Below are positions 1 to 11,105 of a stretch of 64,000 bases of DNA, piece by piece. This DNA is from Cryptomeria japonica (Eukaryota > Streptophyta > Pinopsida > Cupressales > Cupressaceae). A model generated the notes under the pieces. It was not told the origin of the DNA. It was given only the letters and a program-made list of their open reading frames with translations, and did no database searches. Within the stretch, counting starts at the first letter, position 1. Each line of letters opens with the position of its first letter. A program made the position numbers and the translations under genes. Location of the stretch: assembly GCF_030272615.1 (NCBI RefSeq), contig NC_081413.1, positions 336,078,302 through 336,142,301 on the forward strand. The letters are read 5' to 3'.

Positions 1-2530
1 TTGTGCATAAGTATTTGTAAAAATAGTTATTTGAGGAAAATGTATAGATTATTATAGGAATATGTATTGGATTAGATGTGCAAATTTTTGAGATGGTTGT
101 AGTGCATGTTTATGGAGGCATCTTTAAAGAGGTATCGAGCAACACTTCTAAATGACCATTTTTTTCCCTTGTGTACATAACAAATACCATAGTGTTCGTC
201 TTGACTACCCAAAAACTAGAACAATAACTCTAAACAATTATGTCACATACGAAAACATTAAAAAAAATCGTCAAAATCCAATATATCAACGACTACTAGT
301 ACCCTTACCTTACAAACATTTAGGTTGTGTCATTATTGTTGCAAATAAAATCAAGGTTGTCTTTTTGTCTTTGGTATTGTTACGCTCCATTTCAAAACAG
401 TTATTGTTTGAGGAAAGAACTTGAACTAATATGGCTCATTATAGTTTTTGCATGGTATTATCACAAGCTAGGTTACCGATCTTAATACTAATTTGGATTG
501 TTAGCAACAACAAAAAAATGAGAGTTAAGTTTATTTTGGGTTCACATATTTACAATCTAAAATAAAAAGTATTAGACCTTATATACATATTTTTACTATT
601 TTTAATGAATAGTAGTATTTTTATGTCATATATAAAATTAATATAATAAAAAAACTATTTATAAAATTGATATCAATATATTATTAATTTTAAAAATTAA
701 TTAACATACATTATAGCTATTTATTTGTTATCATCAATGGAATAATAATAATTTATTTACATACATTTCTATCATTAAAAATAAACATTATTTCCTCTTG
801 CAGGAAGTGAGCTCTTCGATATCCTTTATGTTTAGATATCTTTCCTGTTCGGATCGTGGGATACTATTTACAACAATCATGTGCACATATGCGGTTCAGA
901 TAGCAAGCTGCAATGGTATTATGGCCTAGAATGTTGCGCTTTTTATAGCACTACAAAAGTTCACATTCACTCAACAATTGATTGGAACAGTAGGATTTGT
1001 CTTCCTGCAGGGTTTTTGTTTGCGTCTGTGTTTCTGCCTACAAGTTTAAGGTTTTCTTTTACTCGTTCTGCCTCATACAGACGCAAGCATAAACTTCTTG
1101 CTCATGAATGTACTCAAACAAAAAAGACAATAGATTTTCAAATATTTTAAAGGCTATTTACAGAGGAAAACTTGCAGGTTCGTTCCAACAATAGAGAAAT
1201 GTGGGGAAACTTGTGACGGGTTCGCCCAACTTCGTCCTGAACGAACTCACAGAGAATTACCAAACCCTGCCTGCATTCCCCACTGAACCGAGACCGAAAC
1301 TGGATCCAGGCTAGATTAAAACTAATCCAGTAACTTAGATCACAAGTAGTGAAAGAGAGGATTGCATTTAATGGGCATGTGAAATCTCTTAGGAATTTAG
1401 GTTACTCTCGGATTGAAATCTCTTGTGAAAGCTTGGATTGGATGGTAAGGAGCAATGTTGGTGGATTGAACCCCTCTCATAAAACTTTTAAGTGTATTGG
1501 CAAGCAAATGTTAGATTATCATTCTAATTATGCAATTAAGTGATTAGCACCACATAAAAAATGTCTAATTTCTGCCTGTTTACTGTTGTCATATTAGTTT
1601 TGTTCTTTGGTAAAAAACTCTGCGCTATGGAGTTGCGATCATTTGAATTATGTCAAACATAGATCAGCATTATGGAAGTTGATACGCTATTTCTGGGAAT
1701 TTGAATGACATTAGTAATATTCTCCTAACCAATTCTATATTTTCACTTTTTTACTTAATTGATTGAAGAGAAGGCTGTAAAACATTTTTAGCCATAAACG
1801 TTTAAGTTCTTGATACCCTCTAAAAGGTCTTCAACTAACTATTGATCAAATGCGAAAGAACACGCACATCAAAAACATAAAATATTTTTAAGGCAATTAA
1901 ACATTGAAGAGTTGGCAAAATGCTCTTTTAGAGGCCCTATAGATCTGTAATCCCTTTTTATAGAAGACTAGCGAAATAAAGGCTCCTGCTCTGTGCGAAG
2001 TACTCGGAAGAACTTCCAACTATGCGATAGAGCAAAAGAGCTTCACATCTATTTTCAAGTGTTTTTGTCGTGCATCATTATTTAATATGACTCTGGGCTT
2101 TAGCTGCATAATTTCAAGTTAATTTACATCGACATATATTTCATTACAGTGCTTCACAATAATCCATCTTTGATGAGTATGAATAGTTCAATTGACACTT
2201 GCTACATCTATGTGATATTCATAGGAATGAAGCACCATGAGTTCTCAGATGTTTACCCATCTCAATACCATTCATCAAGCCCACTTAACTTGCTGCACCA
2301 TTTGCACATATATTGTGCCTTATGGACCATTCATTATGGAGCTGCTAGCTGTTACTTAAATATACATAGTGCTAATTCTACAATGCATCATTATTTGAAG
2401 ATAAAACCTCTGCTACTTCATTAGTTGTTTTGTTTACATTCTTCTGTTTAGAATATTAAATGAGTTAGGATATTATTTTTTGCTTTCATTTGTTTATAAT
2501 GTGTTGTTTTCCAAACTTGTTGCTATAGGG
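1..2530. other. Non-coding AT-rich region, no gene seen
   Basis: No convincing gene, RNA or complete mobile element is visible. The region is AT-rich with short random reading frames. Around 1180-1330 there is a patch rich in GTTCG and CGAAC words in both orientations, which could be the decayed subterminal part of a DNA transposon, but no matching second end or target duplication was found. The last bases (pyrimidine-rich, then tatag just before the hAT start) could be an intron acceptor. Confidence 0.5.
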
Positions 2531-2536
2531 ATTACA

Positions 2537-2999
2537 ATGGCAGCTAGTTCTAGCTGCATGGACCAACCTAACTTCAAATAAGACCCCAATTCACTAATGT
2601 GGAAGTATGTTAACATGATAGGGCAGGTTCTAGATCATGGGGGATATGTTTGGATTTGCAATGGGTGCGATGTAAGGTATACAAGCACATATAGTCAAGT
2701 GAAAGCCCATTTGTGTGGCGTTCTATAAATGGGCATCAAAGCTTTCCTCAGTGAGTAAGAAAGATGTACCCATACCAACATTTCAAGTGCTGCAATATAT
2801 TAAAGAGCGAGAGCAAACAAATGAAACAATTGCCTGTAAAACAAGTCATCCTTCAGCAAGACAAGGATCTCGAGGATCTTCAGGAAGCCCATCAAAGATT
2901 TGTCGAAAGAGATTTCCAATGGATGGAAGGATTCCTAAAACCACCCCTTGATTAATGTGATTGCAATGACCCCTAAAGGATCAAAATGTGTGAAAGTTA
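2537..2999 (+). pseudogene. hAT-type transposase pseudogene, 5' part (BED finger and start of DUF659)
   Basis: Frame-broken reading of a hAT-superfamily or domesticated hAT protein. Near the start a BED-type zinc finger is legible (WICNGCDVRYTSTYSQVKAH, with the CxxC pair and a downstream His). Toward the end, a frame reading INVIAMTPKGSKCVKVMD matches the DUF659 segment that in intact relatives reads like LINFLV...KSVDAS. Several stops and frameshifts are present, so it is not expressed as a full protein. A Copia element interrupts it immediately downstream; the reading resumes after 8046 with the next part of DUF659. The start is the ATG after a possible intron acceptor. Assignment to hAT is good; which hAT lineage is unknown. 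Confidence 0.65.
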
Positions 3000-3002
3000 T
3001 GG

Positions 3003-3007
3003 ATCGT
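3003..3007. repeat. Target-site duplication of Copia element 1 (left copy)
   Basis: The five bases atcgt directly precede the 5' LTR and recur directly after the 3' LTR at 8042-8046. This fixes both ends of the insertion. Confidence 0.9.
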
Positions 3008-3188
3008 TATTAGAATCATATTCTTTATTGTTTATTAATGGTCAATAATGTAAATATTGTAATTTTTAGATTCTTTCTATTAACGATTGTTTCTTATTTA
3101 GAAACATCGTTCTCTTGTACAACATTTAATGATCGTTTGATCATTTGTAAATACAATCTAAATTTTTACCAATTACTTCTCAGTAATA
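3008..3188 (+). repeat. 5' LTR of Copia-1
   Basis: 181 bp, starting TATTAGAATC and ending CTCAGTAATA. It is followed with no gap by the tRNA primer binding site. Its partner is at 7861-8041. Confidence 0.93.
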
Positions 3189-3200
3189 TGGTGTCAGAGC
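3189..3200 (+). promoter_or_regulatory. Primer binding site of Copia-1 (initiator tRNA-Met)
   Basis: TGGTGTCAGAGC differs by one base from TGGTATCAGAGC, the usual plant Copia site complementary to the 3' end of initiator methionine tRNA, where minus-strand synthesis starts. Confidence 0.9.
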
Positions 3201-4089
3201 AGTGAGAGCGGGAAAGAGAATAATTTATTTTTTCTCTCTAAATTTCGAAAGAAATTTTGTAAGGTTTTCTGAAGAAAAAAAAAAATTGAAACTCTTTGGG
3301 AGGATTTTTTTTTGGGTAATCTATGTGCAGTTTGCGTGATTTTTTAATCGCGTCGCGTCTTTCTTTTCCGGTGGATTTTTTCTGTTTGACACGACTTTCC
3401 TCCACGTTTTACCTGCAAATCACCGCTCTCGCGTTGTTATTGTTCGCAATTTTTTTATCGCGACCGTGTGCCTGTCGCGACCTCCCGTGCGACCCTCAGA
3501 CGCAATTTTTCGCATTCTTCGGCAATACTGTGGAAATTTTCTTATGCGACGGCTCCTCCAAATCTCATTTTGTGGTTTTATTTCGCGGTTTATTCATTCC
3601 ACGGGTTGTGTGTAGACGACGGACTTTCTGCAAACCCATGATTTTATTTTCACAATTTTTTTACCCATGTGACCTACATTTTCGCCCGACCGTCAGATTT
3701 CTCCACTGTTTATTTTGTGACGACCTACAAGGTTTTCTTTGGCACCAACGATTCGGTTTTCTGCACAAGGGTTTCTAGATTTTTGTTGCAGATCTATTAT
3801 TTTCTGTGATTTTCTGCAAAAATCGCCCTTTCATTCTGATAAGACCTAGGGTTTTCCTTCTACCGGCTAGGGTTTGTCGTAAATCCTTCAATTTTGGTCA
3901 AAATAAATTTTTAACCACAAATTCTTTTTGGGTTGTCATCCAATTTTTCTGGGTCAGCCCCAAAAAAATTTCTCAGGTTCCATGCCAGTCATACTTCATA
4001 TTTTTCAAAGTCTGTACTTGACTCTACCTCTGTTTCAGATTCATGCCTTTTCAGATTTCTCATTTTTTGTGCATTGGGAAGCATGCAAA
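3201..4089 (+). other. 5' leader of Copia-1
   Basis: About 890 bp between the primer binding site and gag. It is T-rich with frequent CGACC/CGCG words and contains open frames that match no protein; I treat these as chance. The same leader, in reverse, is recognisable at about 13.77-14.65 kb in the second copy. Confidence 0.6.
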
Positions 4090-4987
4090 ATGGCATCGAT
4101 AACCAAATTAATGTTGGAAGGTAGTCAACAATTTAATGGCAAAAATTATAACACCTAGAAGCAACGCATGCAAACTATTTTCGAATATCGCCGCCTTGAT
4201 GATTTGGTTTTGGGAAAAGAATCTCGTCCTTAAGCAGCCGGAGCAGATCAGGGCAAATTTGATGACCGCAATAGGGAAAGCCGTTATGCTTCTCAAGCTC
4301 TCTGTCACAGATGACCAGTTGCCTCAGATTCCTTCTGGCAAATCAGCCTCGAAAATTTGGAAGCATCTAAAGGAGTTGCATGAGACATCCAACAAAAGTC
4401 GAGCGTTCTTCCTGAAGAACCAGTTGTTCTCCATCATGATGGATGAACGCATGTGCTTATATGAGCATCTCACGAAGATTAAGGACATTCGAGATCAGCT
4501 TGAAGCTATTGGTCGAAAAATGGAGGAAGAGGATATGGTAGTAATAACCTTGAAGAGTCTACCAAAATCCTACAAGCACTTCATAGAGACACTCAACATT
4601 ACGTCTACGAATGTTGATTTGAAATTTCCAAAGTTGTGCACCCTGCAGCGGGATCGTTGGAAACAACAATTTGGTAGTGGTGCCACTTCATCCTCCTCAG
4701 AACAAGCTTTTGTAGCCAAATCCTTTCACAAGGATAAAGGCAAAGCTCAGTCATCTCAGTCATCTCAACAGAAGGGCTCCAGTCAGTCACAAGAAGGTTC
4801 GAAGAAGAAGGTTCAATGCAATTATTGTCACAAATATGGCCATATGATCAATGATTGTCGCAATCGCATAGCTTCCGAACAACGGAAACAGGGGGGGTCT
4901 CAGCCTAAAGCCAATGTCGCTAAGCACACAAAGCAGAAAAAGTCTGCTTTTACACCTTCATGGCTAAAAGACCTACAGACCACGTGA
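4090..4987 (+). pseudogene. Copia gag (UBN2-type) with CCHC knuckle, broken
   Basis: Begins MASITKLMLEGSQQFNGKNY, a typical Copia Gag start. A TAG replaces the expected Trp about 22 codons in, another stop follows about 25 codons later, and a frameshift near 4285 moves the reading to the frame that runs on to 4987. The central part is a UBN2-like Gag domain (KIWKHLKELHETSNKSRAFF; SLPKSYKHFIETL). The C-terminal nucleic-acid-binding knuckle CNYCHKYGHMINDC (CX2CX4HX4C) is intact. Gag packages the element RNA into particles. The protease frame overlaps its end in another frame. The remnant at 13500-13749 on the other strand starts the same way. Confidence 0.9.
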
Positions 4988-5365
4988 AATCTTCTGCTTG
5001 GTATATTGATTCTAGTGCTTCTCGGCATTTCACTAACAGGCGTGATTGGTTTACAAAATTCTCTCCTTATACTGATTTAGTCATATTTGGCGGAGGTGAA
5101 GAGTATACTGTTGTCGGCAAGGGCAACGTTCAGATATAGTCTGGTGGGAGGAATCTCATATTCCTCAATGTATACTACGTTCTTGGCATGGAACTGAACC
5201 TTCTCTTTGTGAGTCAGAAAATGCGGCATTCTCCTCAGCTTGATGTCATCTTCAGTGCACATAAGTGTTCGATTGTTGATCATGCGACACGCACCATTGT
5301 AGTTGTTGGCATTGAGGATCATGGTCTTTACAAACTTGTGGATACAGGTGATTCTCTTGAGCATG

Positions 5366-5521
5366 CCTTCGCAGCCAAATCATCCTCTATTACCAGTCTA
5401 TGGCATCAGTGATATGGTCACCTAAACATTCACTACCTTGCTCCCTTCGCAGCCAAATCATCCTCTATTACCAGTCTATGGCATCAGTGATATGGTCACC
5501 TAAACATTCACTACCTTGCTC
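5366..5521 (+). repeat. Exact 78-bp tandem duplication inside Copia-1 pol
   Basis: Two adjacent identical 78-bp units (5366-5443 and 5444-5521), starting CCTTCGCAGCC. The length is 26 codons, so the frame is kept, but each copy contains a TGA. No difference was seen between copies, so it is younger than the LTR divergence would imply. Confidence 0.92.
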
Positions 5522-7850
5522 AAGTTGTTCGGGAAGATTTAGTACATGGCCTACCTGAAATTCAAACTCAGAATCAGTGAGTTTGTGAAGCTTGTCAGGC
5601 TGGGAAGCAGCACAGGACATCGTTCAAGGATGGTGACTCATGGCGAGCATCTAAGGTACTACAGTTGGTCTACACTGATGGATGTGGTCCAATGAATACT
5701 CCTTCTGTTACTAGGTATAGGTATTTCTTACTTTTTGTTGATGATTACAGTTGTAAAATGTGGGTTACTTTCTTAGACAAAAATCAGATGTGTTTCTTGT
5801 ATTTCAGAAATTTAAGGCCTTGGTAGAAAAAGAGTCCGGTTGTTCTATTATTACTCTTAGATTTGATAATGGGGGGGAGTTTTGTTCTACTACCTTCTCC
5901 ACTTTCTGTGATACACATGGCATAAAACATCATTTAACCACACCATACACCCCTCAGCAAAACGGCATTGTAGATCATCGCAATCGCACCATTACAGAAA
6001 TGGCTAGGTCTATGCTGGAACACAGAAATGTTCCTAAGAAATATTGGGCAAAAGCAGTGTTTACTGCAATCTATCTCCTTAATTGGTCTCCCACACATGT
6101 TGTTAAGGGGAAGACTCTTGAGGAAGCCTGGACTGGTCGCAAACCCAGGATTAGTCATTTGAAAGTTTTTTGCTCTCTCGCCTATGTATGGATTCCAGAT
6201 GCCAAGCGCTCTGAGCTGGATTCCAAGAGTCAGAAGCTCATGTTTACAGGGTACAGTGACAACCATAAGGCTTACTGGCTGATTGATGTAGACACTAATC
6301 GTCTTATCTTCAGTCGTGAAGTCTCTCATGGCCAACATTCATAGTATTTATGAGCCTCAAACCTATACAAAGGCAGAAGGGATTCCAGAGTGGGAACAAG
6401 GAATGGACGCAGAATAACAGAGCCTTCTGAAAAACAACACTTGGGTTCTCTCTGATCTTCCTCCAGGGAAGAAGCCCATTAGCTGCAAATGGGTGTATAA
6501 GGTCAAGTATCATGCAAATGGTACTTTAGATAAATACAAGGCCAGATTAGTTGCTCGAGGATTCACACAGCGGGAGGGCATTGATTATGAGGAGACCTTT
6601 GCTCCTACTGCCAAGATGAGTTCAATTGGTCTTCTTCTCGCTATTGCAGCTCAATTTGGATGGAAAGTCCATCAGATGGATGTTAAGAGTGCCTTCCTCA
6701 ACGGGGAGTTGCAGGAAGAAGTCTACATGACGCAACCTCTTGCTTTCAAGGTTGTCGGCAAAGAACATCAAGTATGTAGACTCAAACAGGCTCCTCGAGC
6801 ATGGTACATCAAGATTGATCAGTACTTGGTTGCTCATGGTTTTCAGCGTTGTCCTTCTGACAGTAATCTGTATATCAAACACTCTGGTGATGATATTTTC
6901 TTTCTTGTTGTCTATGTGGATGACTTGATCATTACTGGCAGTTCAGTACCTTTGATTGCAGAAATCAAACAGGACCTGTGCAAGGCATTTGATATGACAG
7001 ATTTGGGGCTTCTCTATTATTGTTTAGGTGTTGAGGTTTGGTAGACTGATGGTAGCATTTTTATTTCTCAATCTAAGTATGCCAGGAACTTGCTTGACAG
7101 GTTTCGAATGCAAGATTGCAAACCTGCTTCCACACTATGGAGACAAGACTGAAATTGTCAGCGAAGTTTGATTCTCCTCCTGTACATGAAACACAATTCA
7201 AACAACTAGTGGGCAGTCTCATCTATCTTACTGCTACTAGACTTGGCGGTGAGCTATATTTCACGCTTCATGACAGCCCCCAAGGCTGATCATTGGGTAG
7301 CAGCGAAGCGTGTGCTGCGTTATGTGAAGGGCACCTCTGATTATGGACTTCTTTACACTAGGAATCATGATCCTAGACTCAGTGGGTTCACAGATTCAGA
7401 TTGGGCAGGTTCGGTTGATGACAGTAAATCAACCTCTTGATATGTGTTCAGTTTGGGATCCAATGCAGTCACTTGGAATGGTAAAAAGCATCAGACATTG
7501 GCTCTCTCCTCAACAGAAGCAGAGTATCGAGGAGTAGTTAAGGCAGCTTGTGAGGTAGTTTGGCTTCGCCAGATGCTTGCAGACATGCAAATATCTCAAG
7601 CAGGTCCGACTCCCTTGTTCTCCAATAGTTAGGGAGTTCTCAAACTTTCCAGAAATCTCGTCTTCTATGAAAAAACCAAGCATATGGGAACTCACTGTCA
7701 TTTTATTCGGAAGCTTGTTGAAGACGGATCAATTCAGTTGTTGTATGTCCTAATAGCAGAGCAGCCAGCAAACATCCTCACCAAGTATCTTAGTCCAGAT
7801 AAGTTTGTTAAATTCAAGGAGCAGCTTGGTGTTGTTGACCGATTGACCAT

Positions 7851-7860
7851 TAAGGGAGGG
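7851..7860 (+). promoter_or_regulatory. Polypurine tract of Copia-1
   Basis: TAAGGGAGGG lies directly before the 3' LTR. It is the expected primer site for plus-strand synthesis. Confidence 0.88.
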
Positions 7861-8041
7861 TATTAGAATAATATTATTTATTGTTTATTAATGGTCAATA
7901 ATATAAATATTGTAATTTTTAGATTCTTTCTATTAACGATTGTTTCTTATTTAGAAACATTGTTCTCCTGTACATTATTTAATGATCGCTTGATCATTTG
8001 TAAATACAATCTAAATTTTTACCAATTACTTCTCAGTAATA
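7861..8041 (+). repeat. 3' LTR of Copia-1
   Basis: 181 bp, begins TATTAGAATA and ends CAGTAATA. It matches the 5' LTR over its full length with about eight substitutions. Confidence 0.93.
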
Positions 8042-8046
8042 ATCGT
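8042..8046. repeat. Target-site duplication of Copia-1 (right copy)
   Basis: atcgt, identical to 3003-3007. Confidence 0.9.
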
Positions 8047-8200
8047 AAAGGGCAAAGAGGATGCACAATTATTGTTGACAACCTAATAGGTGCCATTGAG
8101 AAAGTGGAGCCTATTAACATTGTCCAAATCATAGTAGACAATGGAAAAAATTGTAGAGCAGTTGGGACATGTTACTCACACATTTTTTGAAGACGTTGAT
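8042..8200 (+). pseudogene. hAT-type pseudogene, continuation after the Copia insertion
   Basis: The frame here reads GAIEKVEPINIVQIIVDNG, matching the DUF659 segment that in the complete hAT gene at 36.9-37.1 kb reads VGVENVVQIITDNAAA. It contains the second conserved Asp (VDN). It continues the pseudogene that stops at the left target duplication, so the Copia jumped into an existing hAT copy. No later hAT domain is clear downstream. Confidence 0.6.
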
Positions 8201-11105
8201 AACAAAATTGATAGGATCAAACAAGTGTATGTTGAATGCCAAAGAGAAACAATATAAAAATTTCTGTTTCGCTTTGGTAATTTATTTTTTGAATTGAAGT
8301 ATGTTTTCTTCCTTGTTTTAAATTTTACTTTTTAGTTTTAAAGAAAAAAGTTGTTGAGACCTAATTCACCTCCAACAAAATCATTTTGAGACTACTTGTG
8401 AAGGTCTAAGAAGCACTTTCTAGCATGGTCATTAAACACCTTTGATTTGTACAGAAACAATCCAATAGTGAAAGGGCAACAAATATTCAGCAAACAATGA
8501 CACTTCATGGGATCATGTGAAATATGTCTTAGTTTCACCAAAACTATCTTAGTATAATCTATTATACTAACATAGATAAGCCATGTTCGAGTGAAGTATA
8601 TGATGGTATTGACTCACTTATTGAAAAGTTGATTGTCATAAATGAGAAGAGCAAAATCCTTAAAAAAAATTCTTCAAATAGGTGCAATCATTTGTTGGGC
8701 AGTGGAACCAAATGATGTAAGAACCCCAACCAAATTCCTTGACCAATAATTTGCAATTTTCACTAGTTTGGACACAGGCATTTTGTTAAACAATTTGTAT
8801 GTAGATGAGTATGAGAGATTTCTGAGCGTAACCACTTGAATAACTTAATTTAGATAATCATCAGATGTCTTTTCCTTTATTAACGTGCCATTCATAGATT
8901 TGATGAGGCAACATGTTCACATAAGTCTGATACAGAAAATTGAATAGACTGGATGTAATATGCTGTGTTGTACTCAGATTTGTCTCTTTATTGATTGTAT
9001 GTTGCACACAAAAATGTCTTCAATCAGTTGTAACTTCTGTTCAGTCCAATCTTCATAACCATTTGATTAGAACAGGTAAGCAAGCACCCAAGTTGACTAT
9101 TAATGATACTGTGGATATCCTTAAATTTGTTGCAGGATTAAAATGAATAACTAATTTTAATTTTGCAGCTACAGAGTGAACCGATTACTGCCCAGAATAT
9201 TTGTGTATGTTGCAGCAGACTTAAGAAGGGAAAATAAATGAGTATCATGTCTGATTTGCATCAAGAACTACTCCCAAGAATGAAATGCACCCATAAATAA
9301 TGAAAGACGGTTTCGATGAGGAGCAATCAGCACTGTATAATCAGAAATCCACTAAATATGGCTGCACACAGTCTTCAATCTGCCAGGAATATGAAACGCC
9401 CAGCAATTCGTGATTTTAAATGCCTAACAATATGGAGCATTGTCTTCAACAAATCTTCCCCAAAAATGGTGTCTCAAAACAATCACTTGAGATTTCCAAA
9501 AGGATTGTACTAAGAACGAAAGTCTTTGAATATATCTTTCACCTGTAAATTTGGAGAGAACTAATAATTAATTGTTTGCCTGCAAACCTCCAAAAAAGTA
9601 TTTAATCTTCAAGTGTTTGGTGCCTTTGTGAAACATGTCTAATTCCACCTGCAAATCGGGTAGGGTACATGTCTCACCATTGAAACCAATTTTCTCTCAG
9701 TGAAAGCTTCAAGTCTCCATGAAGAAAATAAAATCAGGCCTATGCAAATGAGCTTCTAATTTACCTTTTCTATTTTCCCATAGAACCTTAAAATAAATCA
9801 ATAAAGTACTTTTAAAAAGTGACTTTGTAATAGAAAGTGACTTTGTAATAGTTGTCCTTTTAAATCACTTAAGTCACCTTTTAAAATAAAGTCATCCTTG
9901 AAAAATATATTTAAAAGTCACCTTTAAATAATAATTCACAATTCTTTTCCCTCTACAAAAGTGACTTTATGTTGTTTTATTTTATTTTATTTTTGCATCA
10001 GGTAAAGTCACTTTATCAAAATAAAATATTCAACTCATAACATAACTAATTAAATATAAGTTGCCTGAACATTATTTTGGACAAATTAATCTAATTATTG
10101 AATTACTTATTCTCCACAAACCTAGGCCGAAAAATGGGGGCACTACAAATGACAACTCCACTACATCTTAGTGCTTATATTGACTGCAAAATATTGTAGT
10201 GTTGAGATCCTCTATTTTCAAGAAAGGCTGGACCATACAAAGATTCGGAAAAAGCGAAAGATACAAGCATTTTCTAGGATCTTCACTAATCCTAATTTGG
10301 AGGATGTAGTCATGTACAAGTTTGCTGATTTTGTACACTACAATGGTAAAAGTATCTACATTCTTTGTGATAAATATAAGAAGGATGCACACAATTGATG
10401 GTACCTCCATAGCCAAGCATTCCAACACCTCATGTATCTTGCAATCAAAGATTTAACACAAGTTTCTTATTTCTTTATCTAAAACATTTTAAAGTTTGAA
10501 ATTTCATTTACAATTTTATGACTCTCTTTGTCCCATTAGTTTTCCAATCTGTCTTCATCTGAGCAGAATTGGAGCACATACTTCTTCACCCATTCGATAA
10601 AGCACCATAGATTGAAATCAAGAAAAGGTAGAGGAGTTTGTGTACATGCATCCAACTTGCACCTTCTTTTGCATAAATAAAAAGTGATTACAAGGAAGGG
10701 GCAACAAAATTGTGGGACATAGAGCCAAAGCATATTGGAGTGGATGCTTCCACTTCCCAATGTTCTGCATTTTTGGAATCAAAAGCCAGCAGCATATCTA
10801 AGCACAAGTGCCATTGGCCCTCTTTATGGTTAGTCTAATCTACCTATTTCATCTAATGTCAAGGTTGATGATGATATTTATGAAGGACCATATGACATTG
10901 ATTTTTAATTTTATTATTTTAATAGTGAAAAACGAATATCTACCATGACCTTTGAGTTTGACAAATTGACATTGAAGTAGGTATTTTGTACTTTTATGGT
11001 GGTTTTGTTTATTTTATGATTCAATGTAGTATTGTGAACTTAATTCCTATGTTGCATGAAGATGTATTCCCTAGAGAAATCCTAATGTCCACATCCCTAG
11101 GATGT
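8201..11105. other. No gene recognised; AAGTGACTTT motif cluster
   Basis: No protein family is recognisable. Between about 9813 and 10018 the decamer AAGTGACTTT and its reverse complement occur five or six times, including two adjacent copies of an 18-bp word (aaagtgactttgtaatag). The rest is AT-rich filler, probably old repeats. Confidence 0.4.

Larger units (their letters stand above)
4960..7866 (+). pseudogene. Copia pol: protease, integrase, reverse transcriptase, RNase H (broken)
   Basis: The protease has AWYIDSSASRHF, so the usual DSG active site reads DSS. The integrase region has the zinc-finger part (CEACQAGKQH), a first catalytic Asp near 5670, the second in FDNGGEF, and the third position at 5973-5975 as Asp (GIVDHRN) where the family has Glu. 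Reverse transcriptase shows KARLVARGFTQREGIDYEET, QMDVKSAFLNGEL and an intact YVDD (6913-6924). RNase H shows GFTDSDWAG and SSTEAEYRG. At least four stops and several frame changes separate these parts. A 78-bp tandem duplication lies between protease and integrase. The changed active-site residues and stops show it is dead. Confidence 0.93.
3008..8041 (+). mobile_element. Complete, decayed Ty1/Copia retrotransposon (element Copia-1)
   Basis: A 5.03-kb Copia element bounded by identical 5-bp target duplications. Order: 181-bp LTR, primer binding site, long 5' leader, gag, protease, integrase, reverse transcriptase, RNase H, polypurine tract, 181-bp LTR. This is the diagnostic Copia order, with integrase before reverse transcriptase. 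The LTRs differ at about 8 of 181 positions by eye, so the insertion is old. The coding region has stops and frame changes, so it is not autonomous. LTR ends are TATTA...TAATA rather than TG...CA. It sits inside a hAT-type pseudogene, and a second, reverse-strand, internally deleted member of the same family lies at about 13.4-14.8 kb. Confidence 0.95.

Noticed and set aside
3323-3778. 151-codon open frame in the Copia-1 leader
   Set aside because: Low-complexity, Phe/Cys-rich, no family resemblance, and it lies in the untranslated leader of the element.
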